Assembly: GCA_964390465.1 (NCBI GenBank)
Contig: CAYMIJ010000001.1
Coordinates: forward strand, 1-64,000
Length of the DNA stretch: 64,000 nt
From: JADZAI01 sp964390465
GTDB lineage: Bacteria; Pseudomonadota; Alphaproteobacteria; Micropepsales; Micropepsaceae
Direction: 5' to 3'
Under the pieces are notes generated by a model, which was given only the letters and a program-made list of their open reading frames with translations, was not told where the DNA came from and did no database searches. The position numbers and the translations under genes are program-made. Of the stretch, positions 54,315 through 62,757 are shown one piece after another; position 1 is the first letter of the stretch, and each line of letters begins with the position of its first letter.

Positions 54315-54524
54315 ATGACGGTCATCGTAAAGCTGGATGTGATGCTGGCCCAGCGCAAGAAACGGGCGAAGGATCTGGCCGCTGACATCGGCATCACCGA
54401 AGCCAACCTTTCCCTGCTGCGTACAGGCAAAGTGAAAGGCATTCGTTTTGAAACGCTGGATGCCATCTGTCGGGCGCTTGAATGCAGGCCGGGTGATTTG
54501 CTGGATTATGTTGAAGACCGCTAA
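54315..54524 (+). CDS. YozG-like Cro/CI-type transcriptional regulator
   Basis: This is a 69-residue single HTH domain: LDVMLAQRKKRAKDLAADIG, ITEANLSLLRTGKVKGIRFE and TLDAICRALECRPGDLLDYV, matching the small YozG type. Its constant companion is DUF2975, encoded 4 bases upstream. It likely binds the inverted repeat at 53690-53727 and controls the pair. Confidence 0.88.
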   Translation: MTVIVKLDVMLAQRKKRAKDLAADIGITEANLSLLRTGKVKGIRFETLDAICRALECRPGDLLDYVEDR

Positions 54525-54661
54525 TCCCAAAGCCTTGCGTAGCGTCACGCTCAGGCGGAAGACAGGCGCTCGCGCTGCATTGACCCTTCCCCCATCCATG
54601 TTTAGTCGTCTCGCAAAAGCGTCACGGCACACACTACGCCGCATTCAACAAGGGTTTCTGG

Positions 54662-55243
54662 ATGTCTTATTTTTCTCATCCCTCCGCCATCATCGACGAG
54701 GGCGCTGTCATTGGTGACGGCAGCCGGGTGTGGCACTTCGCCCATGTCTGCGGCGGTGCGCGCGTCGGCAAGGGCGTGTCTCTCGGGCAGAACGTATTTG
54801 TCGGCAACAAGGTTACAATCGGCGACAAGTGCAAGATCCAGAACAATGTCTCTGTCTATGACAATGTGACGCTGGAAGAAGGGGTGTTCTGCGGGCCAAG
54901 CATGGTGTTCACCAATGTCTACAACCCCCGTGCGCTGATCGAACGCAAGGACGAGTATCGCAATACGCTCGTGCAGAAGGGTGCAACGCTTGGCGCAAAC
55001 TGCACCATCGTGTGCGGCGTCACCGTCGGTGCCTTCGCCTTTGTCGGAGCAGGCGCGGTGATCAACCGCGACGTGAAGGACTTTGCCATGATGGTCGGCG
55101 TGCCCGCCAAACAGGTGGGCTGGATGAGCGCTTTCGGTGAGAAGCTGGACCTTCCCGTGAAAGGCGACGGCGCATGCGTATGCCCGCATTCCGGTGACCG
55201 TTACACGCTCCGCGATGGTCAGGTGTCGCGCCAGGCGGCCTGA
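54662..55243 (+). CDS. UDP-sugar N-acetyltransferase, WlbB/WbpD-like
   Basis: This 193-residue left-handed beta-helix enzyme starts FSHPSAIIDEGAVIGDGSRV and has WHFAHVCGGARVGKGVSLGQ, MVFTNVYNPRALIERKDEY and AFVGAGAVINRDV, the profile of acetyltransferases acting on UDP-2-acetamido-3-amino-2,3-dideoxyglucuronate. They make precursors of O-antigen sugars such as ManNAc3NAcA. The partners WbpA, WbpB, WbpE and WbpI are absent here. It is flanked by unrelated genes and lies 137 bases past the HTH gene. Confidence 0.85.
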   Translation: MSYFSHPSAIIDEGAVIGDGSRVWHFAHVCGGARVGKGVSLGQNVFVGNKVTIGDKCKIQNNVSVYDNVTLEEGVFCGPSMVFTNVYNPRALIERKDEYRNTLVQKGATLGANCTIVCGVTVGAFAFVGAGAVINRDVKDFAMMVGVPAKQVGWMSAFGEKLDLPVKGDGACVCPHSGDRYTLRDGQVSRQAA

Positions 55244-55332
55244 TCTGCGCCAGCCCCCTTGACGCTGCGGATATCTGGACAGGATCGCACCCGCACGACA
55301 TGTGACAGGTGTAGTCTTTTTTCAGGTGCTCG

Positions 55333-56445
55333 ATGACATCCCTGCTCTCGCCTCTGTTCAAGCCGTTGACCATCGGGTCGATGACGGTTCCCAACCGCTT
55401 TGCCATGGCGCCGATGACACGCGGCAAGTCGCCCGGTCAGGTGCCGAATGATGACGTGGCCGCTTATTACCGTCGCCGCGTGGAAGGCGGCGTCGGCCTC
55501 ATCATCACCGAAGGCACGGTGATCGACCATCCGGCTTCAGATGCCGATGCGGGCGTGCCGCGCATCTATGGCGAGGACGCACTGGCCGGCTGGGCCAATG
55601 TCGTGCGCGAGGTGAAGGCGGCGGGTGGCTTCATCGCACCGCAGATCTGGCATGTGGGCGCTGCCCGGCGTTCAGCGGCCGCACGCAATCCTGATGCGAA
55701 ATCCATCGGGCCATCGGGCCTGTCGCGCCCCGGCAAGCAGGTGAACGACCCGCTCAGCGAAAACGAGATCGCCGACCTCATCGCCGCCTATGCCAGCGCC
55801 GCAGCGGATTCCAAGCGCATCGGTTTTGATGCCGTGGAGCTGCACGGTGCGCATGGCTATCTCATTGACCAGTTCTTCTGGGACGGCACCAACCAGCGTG
55901 CCGATGCCTTTGGTGGCAACATGGTTCAGCGCACACGCTTTGGCACCGATGTGGTGAAAGCCGTGCGCGCCGCCATCGGCCCCGATTTCCCGCTGATCCT
56001 GCGCTGGTCGCAGTGGAAACAGCAGGACTACGCCGCCAAACTGGCGACGACGCCGGAGCTGCTGGAGACCTTCCTGGCGCCTCTGGTGGATGCCGGTGTG
56101 GACGTCTTCCACTGTTCGCAGCGTCGTTTCTGGGAACCCGAGTTCGATGGTTCGGACATGAACCTTGCCGGGTGGGTGAAGAAGCTGACCGGCAAGCCGA
56201 CCATAACGGTGGGGTCCGTTGGCCTTTCGGGCGACTTCCTCAACTCGTTCGTTTCACCCGATGAAGTGGGTGCAACAGCCAGCCATCTGGAAACGCTGGC
56301 CGAGATGTTCACGCGCGGCGATTTCGACATGGTGGCCGTGGGCCGGGCGCTGATCGCCAATCCGGACTGGGTGAACCGCGCCCAGACAGGCGATCTGGAC
56401 GGCATGAAGGCCTATGATCCCAAGGAACTTGCAACACTTTACTGA
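55333..56445 (+). CDS. Old yellow enzyme-type NADH:flavin oxidoreductase
   Basis: This 370-residue FMN protein is a TIM barrel. The start is FKPLTIGSMTVPNRFAMAPM, then QIWHVGA, ELHGAHGYLIDQFFWDGTNQRAD, and FDMVAVGRALIANPDWV near the end. Family members reduce activated C=C bonds in enones, nitroesters or dienoyl-CoA. The FFWDGTNQR segment where most members have FLSPVTNRR marks it as a particular subgroup. It lies in its own unit and is followed by a palindromic repeat. Confidence 0.93.
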   Translation: MTSLLSPLFKPLTIGSMTVPNRFAMAPMTRGKSPGQVPNDDVAAYYRRRVEGGVGLIITEGTVIDHPASDADAGVPRIYGEDALAGWANVVREVKAAGGFIAPQIWHVGAARRSAAARNPDAKSIGPSGLSRPGKQVNDPLSENEIADLIAAYASAAADSKRIGFDAVELHGAHGYLIDQFFWDGTNQRADAFGGNMVQRTRFGTDVVKAVRAAIGPDFPLILRWSQWKQQDYAAKLATTPELLETFLAPLVDAGVDVFHCSQRRFWEPEFDGSDMNLAGWVKKLTGKPTITVGSVGLSGDFLNSFVSPDEVGATASHLETLAEMFTRGDFDMVAVGRALIANPDWVNRAQTGDLDGMKAYDPKELATLY

Positions 56446-56474
56446 GGCATGAACGTCCAAATGGCTCATGTCTT

Positions 56475-56550
56475 CCTCATGGCCGGGCCTGACCCGGCCA
56501 TCCATTTGGATCGCAATAGCTGGATGGCCGCCTCAAGGGCGGCCATGAGG
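56475..56550. repeat. REP/BIME-like paired palindromic element
   Basis: Two hairpins stand 22 bases apart: ATGGCCGGG/CCCGGCCAT (56479-56487 with 56493-56501) and ATGGCCGCC/GGCGGCCAT (56524-56532 with 56538-56546). The outer arms CCTCATGGCCG (56475-56485) and CGGCCATGAGG (56540-56550), and the inner arms CGGCCATCCA (56495-56504) and TGGATGGCCG (56521-56530), are also complementary. The whole 76-base element could thus fold as one long hairpin. It resembles intergenic palindromic repeats of alphaproteobacteria. Confidence 0.7.
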
Positions 56551-56659
56551 GCTTGCCAAAGATCAGTAGCACGCAAGAACATCGTAAAGTGATATTCGAA
56601 ACCCGCTACTCGAACAGAACGTACCATTTTTTATACCATCCATCGAACAAGGCACGCCC

Positions 56660-57796
56660 ATGACCACACCCATCGACGGCACATGCGATGCAAAGTTTTC
56701 AGCCGTCAGAACGGCATTTGAAAACAATTTCACCCAAAATGGTGATGTCGGCGCATCGTTCGCCGTCACCGTGGATGGCGAACTGGTGGTTGATCTGTGG
56801 GGTGGCCATGCCGACGCTGAAAAGACAAAGCCGTGGCAGCGCGACACGATCGTCAATGTCTATTCCACAACGAAAACCATGTGTGCGCTTACCGCGCATC
56901 TGTGTGCCGATCGCGGCCTGATCGACTTCAACGCGCCGGTCGCCCGTTACTGGCCGGAGTTCGCGCAGAACGGCAAGGACAAGATCACCGTCGCTCATCT
57001 GATGAGCCATTCCGCCGGACTTCCCGCTCTGGATACGCCCGTGCCTGCCGAAGCGCTGTATGACTGGGACGGCATCATCCGCCGACTTGAGGTGCTGACA
57101 CCCATGTGGGAGCCAGGTACGCGATCTGGCTATCACGCCGTGACACAGGGCCATCTGGTGGGTGAAGTCATCCGCCGGGTGACCGGCAAATCAGTCGGCA
57201 CCTATTTCCGCGATGAGCTGGCCGGACCGCTGGGCGCTGACTTCCATATCGGCGTGCCACCCGAAGCAGATGCCCGTATCGGCGATCTTATTCCACCCGC
57301 CACCGGATTGCTGGAAGCAACGCCCGGCAGTGAGGTTGCCCGCAAGACCTTCGGCAGCTTCACGAATATGAGCCCGAACCTCACCAAGACGACTCCCTGG
57401 CGGCGGGCCGAGATTCCGGCCGCGGGCGGGTTCGGTAATGCCCGCTCCGTGGCGCAGTTGCAGGCCATACTGGCCAATGACGGCGTGATGGGCGGCAAGC
57501 GCTTCATGAGCGCCGCGAGCGCCCGCAAGCCACTTGAGGCCCAGATCACCAACGAGGATCTGGTGCTGGGGATTCAGGTCTGCTTCGGACTTGGCTATGG
57601 CCTGCCGGGCGGCATGATGCCCCTGCCTTCAGCCAACTCGATGTTCTGGGGTGGCTGGGGTGGATCGCTGGTCATCATCGACTATGACCGGCGCATGACC
57701 ATGGCCTATGCGATGAACAAGATGGTCTCTACCACCACCGGCGATGCTCGCGTTGGCGGCTTGGTGATGGGGGTCTATGGCGCGCTGCTGAGCTAA
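56660..57796 (+). CDS. Beta-lactamase-fold serine hydrolase (class C/EstB type)
   Basis: This 378-residue protein has the SxxK active site Ser69-Thr-Thr-Lys72 (VYSTTKTM) and the second site at Tyr158 (GYHAV in place of YxN), with HLMSHSAGLP and MTMAYAMNKM typical of EstB-like esterases. There is no signal peptide, which argues against a true beta-lactamase. It likely hydrolyses esters or amides in the cytosol. It ends in a 4-base overlap with the convergent RusA-like gene. Confidence 0.92.
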   Translation: MTTPIDGTCDAKFSAVRTAFENNFTQNGDVGASFAVTVDGELVVDLWGGHADAEKTKPWQRDTIVNVYSTTKTMCALTAHLCADRGLIDFNAPVARYWPEFAQNGKDKITVAHLMSHSAGLPALDTPVPAEALYDWDGIIRRLEVLTPMWEPGTRSGYHAVTQGHLVGEVIRRVTGKSVGTYFRDELAGPLGADFHIGVPPEADARIGDLIPPATGLLEATPGSEVARKTFGSFTNMSPNLTKTTPWRRAEIPAAGGFGNARSVAQLQAILANDGVMGGKRFMSAASARKPLEAQITNEDLVLGIQVCFGLGYGLPGGMMPLPSANSMFWGGWGGSLVIIDYDRRMTMAYAMNKMVSTTTGDARVGGLVMGVYGALLS

Positions 57797-58149
57797 GACG
57801 CGCGCACCGTCACCGTGATGCGGTCACGGTCTGCTGGTCGGCGTTCGACCAGCAGGCGTGACACCTGCGCGTCGTCGTGAAACAGCCAGCCCTTGATGCC
57901 GTCGAGCACCGCCTTGGCCAGGTTGTCGAGATCCATATGCGGCGGCTCGCCCAGGTGCTCGACGATGATCTCGACATGCTGGTCGCCCCATACCGGGCGA
58001 GAGCCGCGCCACTCTTTGCGGAAGAACTCGTAGAGCAGCACCTTGTAGTATTTGGCCTGTGTGGTGATGCCATCAATGGCGATGGTGACAGCGCCACCTT
58101 CCGCGCGCGCCCGCACCTTGCCGGACTGGACCCAGCCATCGGCACTCAT
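57793..58149 (-). CDS. RusA-like Holliday-junction resolvase
   Basis: This 118-residue protein has the RusA signature HMDLDNLAKAVLDGIKGWLF (71-90) and HDDAQV (91-96), which supply the Asp residues (73, 75 and 92/93) for Mg2+ in RusA. RusA endonucleases resolve Holliday junctions and are mostly encoded by prophages; none is seen here. The start at 58149 gives the family length and a 4-base overlap with DUF817 (ATGA). The longer frame runs over DUF817. Confidence 0.85.
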   Translation of the reverse strand: MSADGWVQSGKVRARAEGGAVTIAIDGITTQAKYYKVLLYEFFRKEWRGSRPVWGDQHVEIIVEHLGEPPHMDLDNLAKAVLDGIKGWLFHDDAQVSRLLVERRPADRDRITVTVRAS

Positions 58150-59042
58150 GAGGGGCGATCTTTCAGGGACTGCGGCCCGTTCACGAAGGCAACCATGACA
58201 TAGGAAACGATCATCAGCAGGAACCATGAGGAGAGTTTCGACAGCGGCACCGTATGCCATCCACTTTGCTGATGCGGATAGAGCCATGCGCCGCCCAGCG
58301 TGGCCAGATTTTCAGCCAGCCAGATGAACAGCGCCACCAGGAAGAAGCCCAGCAGCAGCGGCATACGCCGCCACGTCTTCCAGACTTTGAAGTAAACCCA
58401 TGTGCGGGCGAACATCAGCACAATCACGGCAAACAGGAACACGCGCAGGTCGGGCATGAAGTGATGCGCAAAGAAGTTAGCATAGATCCCGATCGCCAGC
58501 AGCGCACAGCCCCACAGGGGCGGATGGTGCGTGAAGCCGAAATCGAACAGCCGCCAGACCCGGCACAGATACGAACCGACAGAGGCATACATGAAGCCGC
58601 TGAACAGCGGCACGCCGCCAATGCGGAAAAACGCAGCTTCCGGATAGGCCCACGACCCTGCTGAGGTCTTGAACAGTTCCATGACCGTTCCGACGAGATG
58701 GAACATGAGGATGGCCTTCGCCTCGCCCCATGTTTCCATGCGCGTCCATAGAAGGACGATCTGCATACCGAGCGCCGACAGAAACAGCACGTCATAGCGG
58801 TTGAGAAGCGCATCGGCGGGATAAAGCAGTTTCGTGCCGAGGATGAGCGCCAGCAGCAAGCCGCCAAACAGGCAGGCCCAAGCCTGCTTCACGCCAAAGC
58901 GGACGAACTCATAAAGGCCACTGGCGACCGCACCGCGTGCTGACGCCCATGCCCCCAGCCGCGCCTCTGCCTCGATGAAGCGGGCTAACAGCGGCCAGTT
59001 GGATGCGGCGCTTTGATGAGGTCTGCTGGGTAATGTGCTCAT
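58146..59042 (-). CDS. DUF817-family membrane protein
   Basis: This 298-residue protein has about eight hydrophobic helices with GTVMELFKTSAGSWAYPEAAFFRIGGVPLF, a well conserved DUF817 stretch, and FNIVMEYF-like motifs absent. Function is not known. ATG at 59042 is preferred as the hydrophobic regions start soon after; an earlier in-frame start overlaps comEC. It couples by 4 bases to the RusA-like gene downstream. Confidence 0.82.
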   Translation of the reverse strand: MSTLPSRPHQSAASNWPLLARFIEAEARLGAWASARGAVASGLYEFVRFGVKQAWACLFGGLLLALILGTKLLYPADALLNRYDVLFLSALGMQIVLLWTRMETWGEAKAILMFHLVGTVMELFKTSAGSWAYPEAAFFRIGGVPLFSGFMYASVGSYLCRVWRLFDFGFTHHPPLWGCALLAIGIYANFFAHHFMPDLRVFLFAVIVLMFARTWVYFKVWKTWRRMPLLLGFFLVALFIWLAENLATLGGAWLYPHQQSGWHTVPLSKLSSWFLLMIVSYVMVAFVNGPQSLKDRPS

Positions 59043-59082
59043 GAGATGTTGGGCGGCGAAATCCGCAGTGTTTGTGGCTTTC

Positions 59083-61191
59083 TCATGGCCATACGGTCCA
59101 GCGCCGCACGCCAAGCATATCGCGCACAGTGGTGATGGACATCGCGCCACCCTCGCCTACTGAAATGGCAAGCGCGCCCTGTTCGGCTGTCATTGAAGGC
59201 GTCAGGGTCAACCCGTGTCCGCACGATGCCACCTCGCGCGCGGCAATCAGCAGATCAAAACCCTGCGCGCAGGCGGTGCGCGCGTCGCCGCGCTTTTCAA
59301 GATAACCGATCCGCGCGCCCTTGATCTCTGCCGCGCACAGACCATCCACACACGACCAGACGCTTTCGCGCCCCAGCCGGGCAGCATCACGCACCGCACT
59401 TGAGTCACCATCACGCTCCAGCCATTCGGTGGCCGCGAACGCACCGCGTCGTCCTGACAGCAGCGCCAGTCGTCCGCTCTCGCTGCGCAGGGCGACATTC
59501 TTGAGTTCGCGATCAATGAGAATGTCCGGCACTGGTGCGAAGGCACCGATCACAAACGCCGCAGCTACACCCGCCAACCCCAGCAGACGCCACGGGCCGC
59601 GCCACAAGGCCAGCCACAAGGCGCCCAGTGTCACCAGAACAAGGGCGGACACAGACCATGACGGCGCATGGCCGGATGCGCCGGGAAGGCTGGCAGTCCA
59701 GTGCGCAATGGCCAGCATGGCTTCAAGGCCCCACCCCGCAACATGAAAGGCCCATGCGTCGAGGCCGAACGGCATCAGCACAAGACCCAGCATGGCAAAG
59801 GGCATGATGATAAAACTGATGACCGGCATCGCTGCGACATTCGCAACGACGCCATAAAGCGCCACACGGTTGAAGTGGAACGCCGCGAAGGGCGCGGTGG
59901 CCAGCCCAGCCACCGCCGATGACAGGATGGCAATCGCCAACCATGCGCTGAGACGCCCCGCCCATGTGTCGCGATAGAAAAGTGGAACGGGCCTGCGGCG
60001 CTGCCAGTCCTCGAACCATTCAAAGAAGGCAACCAGACCTGTCACGGCTGCGAACGACATCTGGAAGCTTGGGTCCACCACGCTCTCAGGCGCGATGAGG
60101 ATGATGAGAAAGGCAGATATCGCTACCATGCGCAGGGTGATCGCTGCGCGATCCACCAGAACAGCGACGAACACCAGCCCCAGCATCAGAAACGAGCGCT
60201 CGGCAGGCACCGACATGCCGCTCAGCACGAGATAGGCCGCGCAGGTCAGCAGAGCCGCCGCCGCCGCCCATTTCTTGATGTTCCAGCGCAAGGCCACGGG
60301 CGGGGCAAGCGCCAGAACAAACCGCAGCAGTCCAAAAACGCCGAGCCCGACAATCGCCATGTGCAGGCCGGAAATCGAGAGCACATGCGCCAGACTGGAA
60401 TCGCGCAAGGCTTCTTCGTCGCGCGCTGGAATCTGGCCACGGTCGCCGACCGTCAGAGCCGCCGCAATCGCGCCGGGCCCGCCGGGCAGCAGAGTATGAA
60501 TGCGCTGGCTGGCATCGTGACGCACCCCGCCCACCCAAAGCCAGAATCTTTCCAGCCATGTCGTATCTTGCGTTGACACCACACCCTGCGGTGGCCCCAG
60601 CGCGAAGCCGTAAGCACCAATGCGGCTGAACCATGCCGCGCGGGCGAAGTCGAAGCCGCCGGGCGTCACCGGCAAGGTCAAGGGCGACAGTCGTGCCTTG
60701 ACCGTGATGGCAGAGCCGGGACGCGGGACTGCGTCCGTCTTGCGCAGGGCAATGCGCACCCGCCGCTCGCCCAACTCACCGGGCCATGCGGATGCCTCGG
60801 TCAGACGCAGGATGACGCGCGGTTTTCCATCGCGATGGACGAAGGCATCTTCGACCACGCCCGCGATCTGTTGCGCTGGCAGTGGCGCGCGTAAGACCGG
60901 CGTCGAAAGCATTTCGGCGCGCATCACCGATGCCGCATACCCCAGCGCCACAAAGGCGAGCCCTGTCAGGATCGTGCCCAGCCAGAAGCGCCCCATCAGA
61001 AACAGGGCCAGCAAGACCAGCCCTGCCGCCCATCCTGTCCAGAGAGGTGGTTCGGTCAAAAGCGCGAAATAGAGTGCGGCACCCGTGCCAAGCGCCACCG
61101 GCGACCAGAGCGCAAAGCGGCGGCTCTGCCCGGCAAGCCAGGGCAGAAAACCGCGCGGAGGGTGGTCAGCGGCAGGCTGGCCTTGCGACAT
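59083..61191 (-). CDS. comEC: ComEC/Rec2-type competence membrane protein
   Basis: This 702-residue protein has a DUF4131-type N-terminal part with an OB-like domain (about 100-190) and the Competence channel domain with the hallmark SLAHVLSISGLHMAIVGLGVFG (around residue 268) and GMSVPAERSFLMLGLVFVAVL. The C-terminal region (about 570-702) lies where the metallo-beta-lactamase nuclease domain should be, but I see no HxHxDH motif: the zinc ligands are absent. It likely moves single-stranded DNA through the inner membrane. The nuclease step would need another protein. Confidence 0.93.
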   Translation of the reverse strand: MSQGQPAADHPPRGFLPWLAGQSRRFALWSPVALGTGAALYFALLTEPPLWTGWAAGLVLLALFLMGRFWLGTILTGLAFVALGYAASVMRAEMLSTPVLRAPLPAQQIAGVVEDAFVHRDGKPRVILRLTEASAWPGELGERRVRIALRKTDAVPRPGSAITVKARLSPLTLPVTPGGFDFARAAWFSRIGAYGFALGPPQGVVSTQDTTWLERFWLWVGGVRHDASQRIHTLLPGGPGAIAAALTVGDRGQIPARDEEALRDSSLAHVLSISGLHMAIVGLGVFGLLRFVLALAPPVALRWNIKKWAAAAALLTCAAYLVLSGMSVPAERSFLMLGLVFVAVLVDRAAITLRMVAISAFLIILIAPESVVDPSFQMSFAAVTGLVAFFEWFEDWQRRRPVPLFYRDTWAGRLSAWLAIAILSSAVAGLATAPFAAFHFNRVALYGVVANVAAMPVISFIIMPFAMLGLVLMPFGLDAWAFHVAGWGLEAMLAIAHWTASLPGASGHAPSWSVSALVLVTLGALWLALWRGPWRLLGLAGVAAAFVIGAFAPVPDILIDRELKNVALRSESGRLALLSGRRGAFAATEWLERDGDSSAVRDAARLGRESVWSCVDGLCAAEIKGARIGYLEKRGDARTACAQGFDLLIAAREVASCGHGLTLTPSMTAEQGALAISVGEGGAMSITTVRDMLGVRRWTVWP

Positions 61192-61251
61192 GGGAAGGGC
61201 GGCGTCTAAAGAGGCAGGAAATCACGCCTCAAAGCAAAGCACAGAAGTTTC

Positions 61252-62658
61252 ATGTCCGCCTCTGGCAAAATCGTCACCCGCTTCGCGCCCTCGCCCACCG
61301 GCTATCTGCACATCGGAGGCGCACGCACCGCGCTGTTCAACTGGCTTTATGCCCGCCACACCGGCGGCATCTTCCGCCTGCGTATCGAGGACACCGACCG
61401 TGCCCGCTCCACGCCCGCTGCCATTGACGCCATTCTGGAAGGCATGAGCTGGCTGGGCCTGCATCATGATGACGAGGTGGTTTATCAGTTTGCCCGCGCC
61501 GCCCGTCACCGCGAGGTGGCCGAGGAGCTGCTTTCCAAGGGCATGGCCTATAAGTGCTATGCCACCGCCGAAGAGCTTGAGGCCATGCGGGCAGAGCAGA
61601 AAGCGACCGGCAAGCCGATGCGTTATGACGGTCGCTGGCGTGACCGGGCACTGGAAGGTGCGGTGCCGAACGTGCCGCCGGTCATCCGCCTGAAGGCGCC
61701 GCAGACGGGCGAAACCGTCATTGACGATCAGGTGCAGGGCCGGGTCGTGTTCCGCAATGATGTGCTGGACGATTTCGTGCTGCTGCGTGGCGACGGCACC
61801 CCCACCTATATGCTGAGCGTCGTGGTGGACGACTTCGACATGGGTGTCACCCACATCATCCGGGGTGATGACCACCTGACCAACGCCGCAAGGCAGCGTC
61901 AGATCATCGACGCGATGGGCTGGCCGCAGCCGGTCTATGCCCACCTGCCGATGCTGCATGGCGAGGATGGCGCGAAGCTTTCCAAGCGCCATGGCGCGCA
62001 GGGCATCCATGAGTTTCAGGATATGGGCTATCTGCCCGAGGCCATGCGAAATTATCTGCTGCGGCTCGGCTGGAGCCATGGCGATGACGAGACCATCTCC
62101 ACCGGACAGGCGATTGAATGGTTCAATCTGGAGAGCATCGGGCGCAGCCCAGCCCGGGTCGATTTCAAGAAACTGAACAATCTCAACGGTCACTATTTGC
62201 GGCAGGCCGATGATGCGGCGCTGTGTGCTGAAGCCGAACGGCTGATGGTCCGTCAGGGTCATGCAGCCTTGAACGACGCACAGCGTTCACAGGTGAAGCA
62301 GCTGATGCCGGTCTTGAAAGAGCGTGCGAAGACTATCGTTGAAATCGTTGAAAATATTGATTTTCTTAAGTCGTCACGCCCGCTTGTTCTGGATGAAAAG
62401 GCAGCCAAGGCGCTTTCGCCCGATGCACGCGCTCGCCTTCAGGGCCTTGCTGCAAAACTGGCAGATACACCGTGGCAGCTGGCCGATCTGGAAGCAGCCG
62501 TACGGGCCTTTGCTGAGGCCGAGGCCATCAAACTGGGCGATGTTGCGCAGCCTTTGCGGGCGGCCCTGACGGGCAAGACAGTGTCACCGCCAGTGTTCGA
62601 CGTACTGGCCGTGCTGGGTCGGGACGAAGCACTGGCCCGCCTGAAGGACACAGCCTGA
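61252..62658 (+). CDS. gltX: Glutamyl-tRNA synthetase
   Basis: This 468-residue class I synthetase has the HIGH motif as HIGG in PSPTGYLHIGGARTALFNW and the KMSKS motif as KLSKR in GAKLSKRHGA. The anticodon-binding half follows (about 320-468). The length fits both discriminating and non-discriminating types. It is divergent from comEC and 99 bases upstream of gltA. Confidence 0.97.
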   Translation: MSASGKIVTRFAPSPTGYLHIGGARTALFNWLYARHTGGIFRLRIEDTDRARSTPAAIDAILEGMSWLGLHHDDEVVYQFARAARHREVAEELLSKGMAYKCYATAEELEAMRAEQKATGKPMRYDGRWRDRALEGAVPNVPPVIRLKAPQTGETVIDDQVQGRVVFRNDVLDDFVLLRGDGTPTYMLSVVVDDFDMGVTHIIRGDDHLTNAARQRQIIDAMGWPQPVYAHLPMLHGEDGAKLSKRHGAQGIHEFQDMGYLPEAMRNYLLRLGWSHGDDETISTGQAIEWFNLESIGRSPARVDFKKLNNLNGHYLRQADDAALCAEAERLMVRQGHAALNDAQRSQVKQLMPVLKERAKTIVEIVENIDFLKSSRPLVLDEKAAKALSPDARARLQGLAAKLADTPWQLADLEAAVRAFAEAEAIKLGDVAQPLRAALTGKTVSPPVFDVLAVLGRDEALARLKDTA

Positions 62659-62757
62659 GGTCAGCTTTCAAGCGCCTGTCACAATGGCGCGTTAACCGTG
62701 ACCTGCTTATATTGCGCCGCAACGTAAACGGCGATTCTCAAATCATCAGGTGCCGAC

